From: Dicyema japonicum
Taxonomy: Eukaryota > Dicyemida > Rhombozoa > Dicyemidae
NCBI GenBank assembly: GCA_011109175.1
Contig: RDEW01000013.1
Coordinates: 165,476-229,475, forward strand
DNA: 64,000 nucleotides
Direction: 5' to 3'
Shown one piece after another: positions 46,025 to 57,237 of the stretch (its first letter is position 1; every line of letters begins with the position of its first letter). The translations under genes were made by a program, and so were the position numbers. A model generated the notes under the pieces. It made no database searches, was not told the DNA's origin, and saw only the letters and a list, made by a program, of their open reading frames with translations.

Positions 46025-46140
46025 GGAAAAAAACAGTTCGTCTAGGGAAGAAGGAGCTGGTTTATTGAGCGTATTTTTTACAGATTGTCAGGGGAGATGC
46101 GTTTTCAATTCTGAGAGCATCCAGCCTCGACTGAAGGAAC
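46025..46140 (+). pseudogene. PHD-RT-RLE element, C-terminal tip
   Basis: The plus strand reads QIVRGDAFSILRASSLD, stop, the conserved end of the family. Upstream codons are not recognisable. Confidence 0.6.
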
Positions 46141-46389
46141 TTATAGTGGTTGTTAACTGTATGTGTAGTTAAATAAATTTGTGATCTGTAAAAATGAAGA
46201 CAAATAACTCCCTTGAAAGTTAAAATAACTTCTCACGAGCACTCCAAACTAGTTGTGGTGGAAAAGTGATATTATCTAAATACCAATAAGTTATCCATAT
46301 TCAACGAAGCACGTGACTATCGGGATAATATACTATTGTACTGGCACGTGACTACTATTTGATGCGAGATACCTTACAACGTCAGACAC

Positions 46390-46535
46390 AAGTCCGTCCA
46401 GAGCAAATGGAAATGATCGAAAACATCCAGTCCTTGGAGATTTGGGATCTTTCTCAAAAATTAAATGATCCTTTTAAGCATCTTTTCTAGTAGAACAAAA
46501 GAAGGGAGAGCAAAAGAAAAACTTTCAGCAACATA
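46390..46535 (-). repeat. dispersed repeat family B, diverged copy
   Basis: CAAGTCCGTCCAGAGCA and AATGATCCTTTTAAGCATC follow the order seen at 12,661 (CAAGTCCATCCAGAACCA, AATGATCCTTTTGTGTG). Confidence 0.5.
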
Positions 46536-46539
46536 ACTT

Positions 46540-46605
46540 GTGAAGGGAATCGAACCCACAAAGCACTGTTAATGAAATCCCAATCACTAAGGTGTTTAAT
46601 CAAAT
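46540..46605 (-). repeat. tRNA-like remnant
   Basis: The minus strand has CCTTAGTGATTGGGATTTC (A-box-like), then 24 nt further GTGGGTTCGATTCCC (perfect B box). The acceptor and D stems do not pair well. tRNA pseudogene or SINE head. Confidence 0.4.
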
Positions 46606-46953
46606 TCATGAGAGTTTATGATGTCTCCTGGAGCCATTATTTCATCCAATCACACAAGAAAAAAACAGAGAGTTTCCAGTCACCATAAAAGGCAGTAGAC
46701 ACAATTAGCAATAGAGGTATGTCCGCCTTACAAAAGCTTTTAGGTTACAATGAAGGGTAGTAGCCACCCAAAGTATGAATCACCAAAATCGTGCGATCGA
46801 TTATAAGCTTGAATAAAATAATTAATTGATTTAAAGTAAATATTTAATATTCTATTATTTAAATTGAATTTTATCCAAACTAACTTTTATAAAGCTTTGT
46901 CATCATTACTAATAATTGTCAGATTTAAATAATAATCGTGAATCATCGATTTA

Positions 46954-49134
<2,181 letters not shown>

Positions 49135-49149
49135 TAAATCAACGTTTAG

Positions 49150-49210
49150 TGTCCTCTTTTGTGATGACTTGAATTCAAATTAAGAGGTTCTGGTCTGACA
49201 AGGATGCCGA
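49150..49210 (+). promoter_or_regulatory. candidate SECIS element in TGR 3' UTR
   Basis: ATGA at 49,164-49,167 and TGA at 49,196-49,198 can form the non-Watson-Crick quartet. Between them CTTGAATTC pairs imperfectly with AGGTTCTGG around an apical loop beginning AAATTAA (49,177), supplying the conserved As. Weak flanking helix: CCTCTTTTG with CAAGGA. Position 50-100 nt after the stop is normal. Judged by eye, not folded. Confidence 0.65.
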
Positions 49211-49809
49211 ACGATTGATTTCATAATTTTTCTAATTTCTAAGTTTTCTGTTTATAACATATTTTTATCGAGTCATTTGAAATTAAATATGGTTGGGAGA
49301 TATGTGAGGACCACTGTCCTGCCGAACTTTAGTCTTACGGGAACGGCGGTCTCTAGAATTTGAAAGTCATCTTATATTATTATTACTCTCCCTTTGCCTG
49401 CCCTGATAAAATCGTCACAGGTGGTCACGTGCAACACACAAACTTGTACAGTAACTTTTCTAGAATTTCCAGATTTCGGTTTCTGGAAAAAATTGTCTCC
49501 ATATTTTAGAAGTAACATGGGAATCTCGTGGATGCAATTTATTTTAGTACCAGTCAGCACTTCCACCAAGTCGTTTTAAGTAAAATAGGTAGACCCCGGA
49601 TCTCTCTTCGGTTTTCTGAAAGAATATGCGTAAATGAAATAAAGGTACATCTATAAGTATACAATGGACGTATGTCACCAACGTAACCTTCCGTCAAATT
49701 AGCCACTATAGACTAATTCGGTATAATTATTATTCCATATTCAATACTTTATTGCCAAGGATCATCTAATCCAAATGTCAATGATTAGTATCTTTTCCTG
49801 TGATTGATT
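49211..49809. other. no gene recognised
   Basis: 3' flank of the TGR gene; AT-rich. Open frames of 60 codons on both strands at 49,370-49,580 are mirror shadows of each other without a domain. Confidence 0.4.
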
Positions 49810-50500
49810 TCTTTTTTTAGCCTTCAAAGCATTTTCATCTAGCGGCCTTCACAACCAACTCTCGACGCCTAAAATATTTTGTTGAACAAGCATCCACCAC
49901 CACGTCACAATCTGCGCTTTGTCACTCTCCGAGCTGAAGTGAGTACCAGACCGCATCAAGCTAGCAAATACTCTTTGCTAATTTGTCCTCAGTAGCAGTG
50001 GCGGGCTCAATGGAATAAGGTCATTTGAAAGACCTGACTTCTTTGTCCTTTGGAGATCCAAGACTTTGTCCTACAAATTCAATTACCTCGGTTACGAACC
50101 GGATTTTGTTTGGAGAACTTCGTGAAGTTGGCCGTCACATCCTGTTTTCTGCCAGTCTGATAGCCTTTGATAAGAAAGGAGGCGAAGTGCCCCGATAGTG
50201 GTTTGTCTTCAGGAGGCTGGGTACCAAGATTGCCTTCATATATTATGTTTCCTTGTAACATATTTCTTAAGCCCTCCTAAAGTAGGAGTCGAGTATGTCT
50301 CTGATGCGAAGTCGCTGTTCATTCCGTTAAAATATTCAAAACCGCATTATAGAGATTCTCGAGGACATGTTCTTGTCAAACTGAACATCAAGAACGCTTA
50401 GAGACGTGTATGGAAAGATTCCCTAATATCTTCGAAATAATGAACCAGTCGTATAGTCCGCCCATAACAAAGAAGCAAGAAAGTGCATAAAGAGTGATTT
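49810..50500 (+). pseudogene. PHD-RT-RLE element, RT fragment
   Basis: Plus strand, several frames: LSSSGGLNGIRS (compare SSCGGLDGLRPGHLKD), TNRILFGELREVGRHILFSA then SLIAFDKKGGE, VFRRLGTKIAF, and HVLVKLNIKNA (the RT motif A approach). These match 59.4-58.9 kb of the near-intact copy in order. It stops just after motif A. Confidence 0.75.
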
Positions 50501-50519
50501 TTCTTGAAATCAACAAATC

Positions 50520-51172
50520 TTTGATTAAAGACGTTCATTTTATTTTTAGTACCACAACAGTTTCTTTGGCATAATGATTTTTGTTAACAAGTTGTTTTTT
50601 GAATTCATCTTCAATATCAGGAAAATGGGTAAAATTTTCTTTTGAGATATCCACAATTCTAAATTCATTTTGAAAGAATTTATTGATTATATCGAGAATG
50701 TATTTATCCCTGTAATTCCAAATTTAGTTCATTCAGTTTTGTGGTAATATCAGTTAAAAATGCCAATCAGGTTATCAAGAAAATGCCAATCCTTATTGTT
50801 TTCTTTTGAAAATAATATGCGGTAATAATTCTCTAAAAACGAGTGAGAATTAATCCCTTGCTCAGCCTGTGTCACAGTGCAAAAGTAGATCGCCTTAGTT
50901 TGCATCGACCTGGTAGAGAAAAAGTCGAAATAATCTTCTTTGTAGGGCCTTAGCACGGATAAAATTAATATTTTAACGGTTGTCTGCATAAAATAGTTAA
51001 AATCTAACATTTTTCCATAAAATGCATGTTGGTGAATGATATGTGAAAAAATACGGAAAATGAATGTCTTCCCGACAAAATGCAAGAAATCCATTTTGAT
51101 TTCCAATTATCGCAGGCAAGCTATCTGTTGTCACGGATACAAGTTTCTTCATTAACAGTAGCTGGGAATCCT
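50520..51172 (-). pseudogene. hAT-type transposase remnant
   Basis: The minus strand reads MKKLVSVTTDSLPAIIGNQN then GFLAFC, YHSPTCILWKN-, LDFNYFMQTTVKILILSVLR, DLLLCHCDT, and near the left end FLTDITTKLNELNLELQG. This order (KxVSVTTDxxPAMxGxxxG, IHxIIHxEAL, RWLSRG region, FLxDIxxKLNELNxxLQG) is that of hAT transposases of the ZBED/GTF2I-repeat type. Many stops; zinc finger and C-terminal dimerisation parts are missing or decayed. It abuts the RLE fragment at 51,174. Confidence 0.7.
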
Positions 51173-51173
51173 T

Positions 51174-51423
51174 TGCTGCAGAAAAAACGATGAGGGAAAA
51201 GGAAAAGAAATTCGAAGTGCAATGCGACCGATTCGCGTTCTACCCCATTGTTGTTGAGACGATTGGAGGATTAAGTGGGAAATTGCTTCGTTTCCTAAAG
51301 AAGCTTGGACGCCTAGCTACACTAAAAAGCCACGACGTACGTGAGACCCGGTGGCTTTTTCAGATGATCTCTGTTGCAATCGTGAGAGGCAACGTCGGTA
51401 ATGTCGGCTATGACCACGTTTGA
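51174..51423 (+). pseudogene. PHD-RT-RLE element, C-terminal fragment
   Basis: An open stretch reading VQCDRFAFYPIVVETIGG, LSGKLLRFLKKLGRLATLKS, TRWLFQMISVAIVRGNVGNV. Very close to the 42.6-kb copy (FAFYPIVVETTGG, KLGRLATLKSHD), so the two belong to the same recent subfamily. Confidence 0.85.
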
Positions 51424-51589
51424 TGGATTTTTGTGTTAATTATTAATTTCGTTTGTTAACAGTAATAAATCGAATAATAAAAAAATTGAAAGAATTAGAG
51501 AATTTTTCTCCAGTTGTTTTTTCTTTCATAGGTATAATAGCAAATAATTCTTCCTTGACAGTTAAATCATGGAAAATTAAACGGGAAAA

Positions 51590-51850
51590 TACACTTGGTT
51601 GCGCCATATCAATCGCATCTTCCTTGAACTCACAACAGTCAGGACGATGTCGTGCGCCGGATCAACGCCATTTCAAGTGGAGTTTAGGTACTTTTCTGGA
51701 TGCAGAATTCGTTCGTATCGGGATATCATCGGATTGAAAGTCATCCATGCCTATGTGTCAACCTCATTGACTACTTTAAGAAGATTTGGCCTGCACCCAC
51801 TCCCTTGTAAGAAGAGTACAGGAAGATCTCCCAGACACGCAAAAAAGTAA
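51590..51850 (+). pseudogene. PHD-RT-RLE element, knuckle-region fragment
   Basis: Plus strand: SLGTFLDAEFVRIGISSD, then (frameshifted) LRRFGLHPLPCKKSTGRSPR. These correspond to GTFLDDECVRTGISLRLGL and YGLHPLACRRSAGRSPRH of the 57.2-kb copy. It breaks off at the catalytic RH. Confidence 0.75.
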
Positions 51851-52190
51851 CAGTTAACAACTGTTGGCTGCTCTCATAATTGAGAACTCATTTCCTCTGA
51901 CGATTTGCAAGGAAATGCGCTCAATGTCCTTTCTCTCCGACCGTTCTTCCTCTTTGCGATGAGCGAGCCGATCCTGTTTAGCAGGGTCAGTGACCTGCTT
52001 TCAAAGATTCCTGACGTTTCGACTGCGACTGTTCGAAAATGTATTGTCCACCAAGACATGCGTATTTTTTATCTTTAGGGTCTCAGCCTTATCCGAAGCA
52101 GAGCCTGGAACAGTTGCTGTTGTTGTATGGTTAGAGAGGCTATCGACACAGGTGGCGTCCTAGGCAAGGTATCTACCATCGTAAAGTGGT
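51850..52190 (-). pseudogene. PHD-RT-RLE element, endonuclease/C-terminal fragment
   Basis: The minus strand reads DATCVDSLSNHTTTATVPGS, then VAVETSGIFESRSLTLLNRI, and ends ERISLQIVRGNEFSIMRAAN. Head-to-head with the next copy (52,263, plus). Confidence 0.75.
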
Positions 52191-52753
52191 TCCGCCAGAT
52201 CTTTGTTGACTTCAGTCCAAGCAACTATCTATAATAACATAAGTCAGCATTAATATATTTACGTGGTGGTGTTGTGGTGCGTAATTGTATTATCATGGAG
52301 CATCGTTCATATAATAGAGCACAATACACCCAAAAGACTGGACACTACATGCTCTTCATGCAGTTATGCTAAAGCACGCAAATATGGACTTTTCTGCTTG
52401 TCTTGCGGTGACTTTTTCCACCTCGGATGCATAAAGATGTCTCAGCGGGCTGTATGCTCGCTCTGCCTGTGGAATTGCATTGTCTGCATGGGCACTGGTC
52501 GGAAAACCAAGAGGATCATTCCAAACGTGCACGTCGAACCGAATGAGCCTCTAGACTTTAATGATATGGACAACCTCTTGCTCTTCTTGTCGGATCTAAG
52601 GAAAGCCAGGAAGATCCCAACCAGGATCCCAAGACCCATCCGGATCCCCGCGGCTACATGCCTGGCCTCTGCAATTGACGATGCTCTCACGTCCAACGAC
52701 CAGGAGGCCTAGCTAAAACTCCTCAGTTTCGCCCCGATGGCACTTGGAATTCC

Positions 52754-53410
52754 GGTCTCCGGACATTTGGCCGACAGACGTTTAGCCAACACACCCCTAC
52801 GGTACTAGGACATTTGGCCGATTAGGTTTTCAGTTATACACTATACATGTTACATTATGTGAAACATGTACGGTTCCATTAGTGTACGCTATTGCTCGAG
52901 AAAAATCTCAACAAATGTATGAACAAATATTTTCTACTTTCACTTTGAGCAGTGTTTAATAATAATAATAATAAAGCCTTTTCACGAGAGCCATAATATT
53001 TATAGCTCCGCATAGGCAGGACACACACTTTATTTAATAAAAGAACAGTTAATTTTAACTAATCGTACAACCAAGGAATGATCTTCACTTCTTTTTCTTG
53101 TGTGAGTGTCTTTCTAAACAATCCAGTTCCGCAGTGAGTATCCACTGATGACGGCGTCACTCGTCAAACCCTTTCTGCATCGTAGATGCGTGGAACCTTC
53201 CACCCGTAGCATAAGCCACTTAAGCCCGACACCTAACCACTATTTGGGCAGTGTTTATGGTGAAAATATAAAATCTAAGACTGCAGGCATGGTATAATGA
53301 CCCAGCAAATGCAAACTTAATTATGTATTCAAGCACTGAATTTTATCTCTGAAATTTAAAACCAAAATTTCCTGTCGGCCAAATGTCTGTCAGCCAAATG
53401 TCCTAGTACC
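52754..53410. mobile_element. Mutator-like non-autonomous DNA element (MITE)
   Basis: A 657-bp insertion flanked by a 9-bp direct repeat TGGAATTCC (52,745-52,753 and 53,411-53,419). The ends are imperfect inverted repeats about 34 bp long: left GGTCTCCGGACATTTGGCCG..., right (complement) GGTACTAGGACATTTGGCTG.... The left side carries a second internal copy of the motif (GGTACTAGGACATTTGGCCG at 52,801) and the right a second CATTTGGCCGACAG. Nine-bp target duplications with long inverted repeats starting GG are typical of Mutator-like elements. No transposase inside; the interior holds a SINE-like repeat (52,960-53,215). Confidence 0.85.
52960..53215 (-). repeat. SINE-like repeat with LINE-type 3' end, copy 1
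   Basis: The minus strand: GGTTCCACGCAT..., GTGACGCCGTCATCA, AAGTGAAGATCATTCC, AATAAAGTGTGTGTCCTGCC, then GCGGAGCTATAAATATTATG, GCTCTCGTGAAAAGGC and TTATTATTATTATT. The last 60 nt match the 3' end of APE LINE L3 (GCTTTCGTGAAAGTGCC plus TAA run). The body matches copy 2 at 54,880. A body unrelated to the LINE plus a LINE 3' end and TAA tail is the layout of a SINE mobilised by that LINE. Confidence 0.65.
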
Positions 53411-54250
53411 TGGAATTCCATGAGATCAACGGAACACAGGAGAAAGTACGACACTTGGGAACTCCCATTCCTCAAAAATAAAAAAGAACATCGAGGTTTT
53501 CTATGTGCATTCTCTCACCAAGACGGAAGTCATGAAACCAAAACATCCTGATTCCAATCCTCCGATTTCTTTGAATGGTCCGGACAAACTTGGAGAGAGT
53601 AAATCGTAAACTATTTGAAAACAACGTCTGAGCGGCGTTGCCAGAAACCATACTGTCATGGCTGCGACGCCTGAGGTACTTGAACTACTCAGACGAAAAC
53701 GTCCATGTCCTCCGGCAGATTACCGCCCATTCGTGCACCCGGAAAATTTGTCAAGGACGACCGTCACCGAAGGCAAAGTGCGGCGCGGCATTTCGTTGTT
53801 AGCGGCGAGTAGCAGTGGAGATTGCGGCCAGGTCACATCAAGGATCTTACGGCGGGGGATACCGCAGAAGCTGGCTGCAACCTTTTCAATTCAATTACAA
53901 AACTAGTTATGCGTATTTTGAACGGAGATATTCCTCATCGTGCAAGGGAGCTTCTTTTCGGTGCACATCTACTAGCCTTCAAAAACCCGAAGGTGGAGTC
54001 CGCCCCATCGCGGTCGGCAACTATTTCAGAAGACTGACAGCGAAAATCGCATGCAGTCTGTCCAAGAATATCTGAAAAATTATCCCCCTCCAACTGGGGT
54101 TGGTGTAAGGAACGGATGCGAGGCGGCAGGCCATGCTGCGAGGTGTTTTTTGGACAGAAAGACGAACAAAACCCATATACTGGGGTCAAGCTGGACATCT
54201 TCAATGCCTTCAATTCACTGAGGAGGGATCAAATTCTCTAAACTACAAGC

Positions 54251-54499
54251 AACTTCCTTTTGAAGAATAGCTCCTATATGCTCTCCGATGTTTTACCTGC
54301 TTCAAACATCGTGACTTTTTCCTGTCACTAAATAGGACAGTGGAAAAATTATCTGAATTGCTTCTAAACATTCACTATGATATGCCGAGTTGGAATCAAT
54401 GCAAGCTTGCTACACTTTCACTGGAGATCTCATTTCCACCATGTTTAATCGCTATAAAAAATTCTTTACACATAAGTTAGGACACCCCAAAAGGGGCAT
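54251..54499. other. spacer downstream of U2 snRNA gene
   Basis: No gene recognised. It holds the 3' flank of the U2 gene (minus) and the broken end of the retroelement copy. Confidence 0.4.
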
Positions 54500-54682
54500 G
54501 CGCCCAACCCAGAAGTACTGCAATACTGGGAGGACGCGCGGTATGGCGGAAGCAAGCTTCGCAACACACACCAAGTTACAAAAATAAGCATTATATCTTG
54601 CCCCTTGTAAGGGCGTCCCAGATATAAAGCTGGAAAGAACAGATACTACACTTTGATCTTAGCCAAAAGGCCGAGAAGCGAC
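54500..54682 (-). ncRNA. RNU2: U2 spliceosomal snRNA
   Basis: About 183 nt on the minus strand. The 5' end is TCGCTTCTCGGCCTTTTGGC then TAAGATCAAAGTGTAGTATC, the most conserved part of U2, including the GUAGUA that pairs with the intron branch site. Stem-loop IIa follows (CCAGCTTTATATCTGG), then IIb (GCCCTTACAAGGGGC), an Sm site (ATTTTTG, complement at 54,579-54,585), stem-loop III and stem-loop IV (CCCAGTATTGCAGTACTTCTGGG on the minus strand at 54,530-54,508, a 23-nt hairpin). All elements of a functional U2 are present, so this is probably an active gene and not a pseudogene. Confidence 0.95.
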
Positions 54683-54879
54683 GTCTTGTTAGGATGCACG
54701 TATATAAAAACTAGCTGTATAATAGCTGTCAACATTATCATTATATTTCCTTTGAATTATTGATATTAAAATTTTAGTCATATTTTCTGTCATTATTAAT
54801 ATATTATTTTTATTAATAATATTTACAAAATTTTTATATTTTTGATTTGTGTTTCTTAATCTTAGTACTCGAGAATTAT

Positions 54880-55125
54880 TTTTATTTTTTATTTGCACTT
54901 TCCGAAAAGCCATATCAGTTATCGCTACCCCTCAGGCAGAACGCACACTTTATTTTAAGCAAAGAACAGTTATAATGCTAATCGAGGGAGGATCATGGAA
55001 TGATCTTCACTTTTTTGTTTTCTTTTTCTTGGGTGTATGTCCTTTATAGACAATCCGGTTTTGCAGTGAAGTTCTTGATGACGGCGTCACTTGTCAAACC
55101 AAAGCATATTCATGCGTGGAACCTT
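54880..55125 (-). repeat. SINE-like repeat, copy 2 (older)
   Basis: The minus strand: AAGGTTCCACGCATGAATAT, GTTTGACAAGTGACGCCGTC, AAGTGAAGATCATTCCATGA, AATAAAGTGTGCGTTCTGCC. It parallels copy 1 (52,960-53,215) throughout, with a more decayed 3' tail (GGCTTTTCGGAAAGTGC). It lies about 200 bp upstream of U2, so it might overlap that gene's promoter region. Confidence 0.65.
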
Positions 55126-55884
55126 AAACCGATAATTATTCACATATTGAAAAAAATAGTGACTTTTCTTTGATGTATGCTTTGTGTATATAATAATATA
55201 TGATTTTCATACGTAACCATTTAACTACAATTTCAACTACTACAGTGTCCCCATATGATGACGACTTAGAAGTTAATCTAAAAATGATTTTCTTTCTCGT
55301 TGACTGTTTCAAATCCGTCGACCAGTGTATGGTTTACTAGAAAGCGTATGGGTCACCTAAAGACAATTAGATATTCTCCATAACAATCGTGATGGTTGAG
55401 AATATAGAGGGAAATATTTGGAAAACATCTGTAAAATTATACTGAGATTTTAAATTATAAATAATATCAGTCTCACCAACTCGAAGATGTCGTTTTAGGT
55501 TATCTTTTAATTTCAGTATAAAGTCGGGCACAAGTTCCAAACCTGATTTATTCCCAAAATATCATTTTTTCTTATTTTGTAAAAATTAACTTTCAACCTT
55601 CTTTTATTTACATAACCCCAAGAACACGAGAAAGAAAGGTAATAGTAACCAACTAATTAGCTGATCGAGTTCCTCTTATCAGCTGCTCATTTTCATCCTT
55701 TTGCTCATCGAGGGACCCCACCGTTTCCAGCAGTTTTCGATTTCTTCTAACTAGATATTCACATATCTCAAAATAAAAAAATAAAATATTTTGTATTCTA
55801 ACTATTCCATGTAAAACTCTCACCTATTTTATTAAAAAATTCATAATTTTACGTTGAAAACAAAAATAGAGGACCACAGCCATG
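55126..55884. other. no gene recognised
   Basis: AT-rich and stop-dense; no coding, RNA or repeat signal that I can support. Confidence 0.4.
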
Positions 55885-57115
55885 ACTACTAGGTTATTCC
55901 CTTCTCTAATTTCCTGAGCGGGCTGAGATAAGATTTCCTATTCTTTGGAGGGAAGCGTAGGCGAATGTCCGAAGGCTCAGATTTCCACAGTAAGAGGAAC
56001 AAACGTTACATCACCATTAGAGGTTTAGCATATTCCCAAGGCTTAAACTTCTTGGTCGTCCCAGTTGCTTAATAGGCGTTGGTCGCACTCTGGGAGGTTT
56101 TATCTATACAAGTCATATTCTATCTAGGGGCTCTTAGTCGTGAAAGGAAAGATGATTATTCTACTCGGACGTTTTCCATTGCGTCTACACATACGGTACA
56201 GAAGAGAAATTAAACCGTTTCCTAAATTCGTAGGAAAGAAGTTCATTTAATATTTTATTGCTGATGGCATGCCTCTACTTATCCTGCAAGCGAGTAGATG
56301 AAGTAAAAAAAAACCTCCTCACATGTACTGGCGTGTCACATTCAGTCCATGACAAAATTTTCGTTAGATGTAGAAACGTCTACAAAATTGAACGACCAAA
56401 AAGCTTATTCCATAACTGGCACATTCATCTCTGTTCAGTTACATACCAACTTAGGACAAGAAGGAAGTTGATAATTCTAAATATCAAAAGACAATATTTA
56501 GAAGTCTTCCGAGGACTGAATCGTTCAGATAACAGAGGTTTAGGGAAGAAAGGTAATCTTTTCAATGGAAAGAGATAAAAGAATGATCCGAGAAGGTCTA
56601 TCTATTGCACACCGGAGGATGAAGGTATTCGATATTTCCCAAAAAGGAAAAAGAGTGGATCCCATATGGTTAACCAGCCGAATTTGGATATCTTTCCATA
56701 AAAGATTCCGGAATGAAATCCTCTTTACACTGTTGAAAGTGTTCTTGATATTCAACAGAGCATTTTAAAAACTCATTTTCTTGAAGATCCGTTTACTCCT
56801 ACCCCCGACATGAGAAGGCCTTAGAAATTGGAGCAACCAGGAGAACAGAATTTGCAGGCTATCCTGGCAGATAGCCTTCTGAAAAAAACCAAGAGCAAAG
56901 GGATGTTGTCAACTAATCTTATAAAACGATCAGGAGAGCAGTAAGTGACGCGTTTGGGTTTGTATCTGGAAGACCTCCTGATAGAATCCGATTCGTAAGA
57001 AAAGTGATAGAGGAAATGACTGACAGTCGGATCTTCACAGAAATGGTATTAAGGTATTTCAAATGGTCGAATCTTATTCCACTACTCTCTGGGACGAAAA
57101 TCCGAATACCCAAAA
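55885..57115 (-). pseudogene. PHD-RT-RLE element, old decayed copy
   Basis: Minus strand, from right to left: SITFLTNRILSGGLPDTNPN (compare SLMNRILSGHLPDLIRH), VFFRRLSARIA, MNIKNTFNSVKRISFRN (RT motif A, catalytic D lost), and near 56,180-55,960 GKRPSRIIIFPFTTKSP, then GDVTFVPLTVEI (compare GKRPDGMTIFPFEAGKP and VKFVPLAMETSG). The order matches the neighbouring copy at 57.2-59.9 kb but with many more stops. PD is lost. Older insertion of the same family, in the same orientation. Confidence 0.7.
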
Positions 57116-57237
57116 AAGTACCTAATCGTTCGAGGCGATTTAAAGCCTCATTTTAGCGAGTGGTAGTAAATTGTGAGAGATAGGTGGGTGTTTGTTCAAT
57201 TACATATGGAAAGTTTTATAAATTTAAACAATAGAAG

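Larger units (their letters stand above)
46141..46953. other. repeat-derived spacer before TGR gene
   Basis: Contains a diverged family B repeat (about 46,390-46,535, minus) and a tRNA-like remnant (46,540-46,605, minus). The last 200 bp are AT-rich and should include the promoter of the TGR gene. Confidence 0.4.
52263..54250 (+). pseudogene. PHD-RT-RLE element, 5' half interrupted by a DNA element
   Basis: The plus strand starts with a PHD-like finger (about 52,345-52,495): CSSCSYAKARKYGLFCLSC, FFHLGC, CSLCLWNCIVC. Then KIPTRIPRPIRIPAATCLAS and IDDALTSNDQEA (compare RIPKAAR...IDDALRSDSIND). Coding homology stops at GIP near 52,750, where a 657-bp insertion lies, and resumes at 53,420. RT approach: LVMRILNGDIPHRARELLFG, VRPIAVGNYFRRLTAKIACS, NGCEAA-like, KLDIFNAFNSLRRD-like near 54,190. 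It ends before the catalytic motifs. The PHD finger in two independent copies shows it is a real part of the element. Confidence 0.8.

Noticed and set aside
54500-54682. U2 retropseudogene
   Set aside because: All stem-loops, the branch-pairing region and the Sm site are intact, and no poly(A) or truncation is visible.
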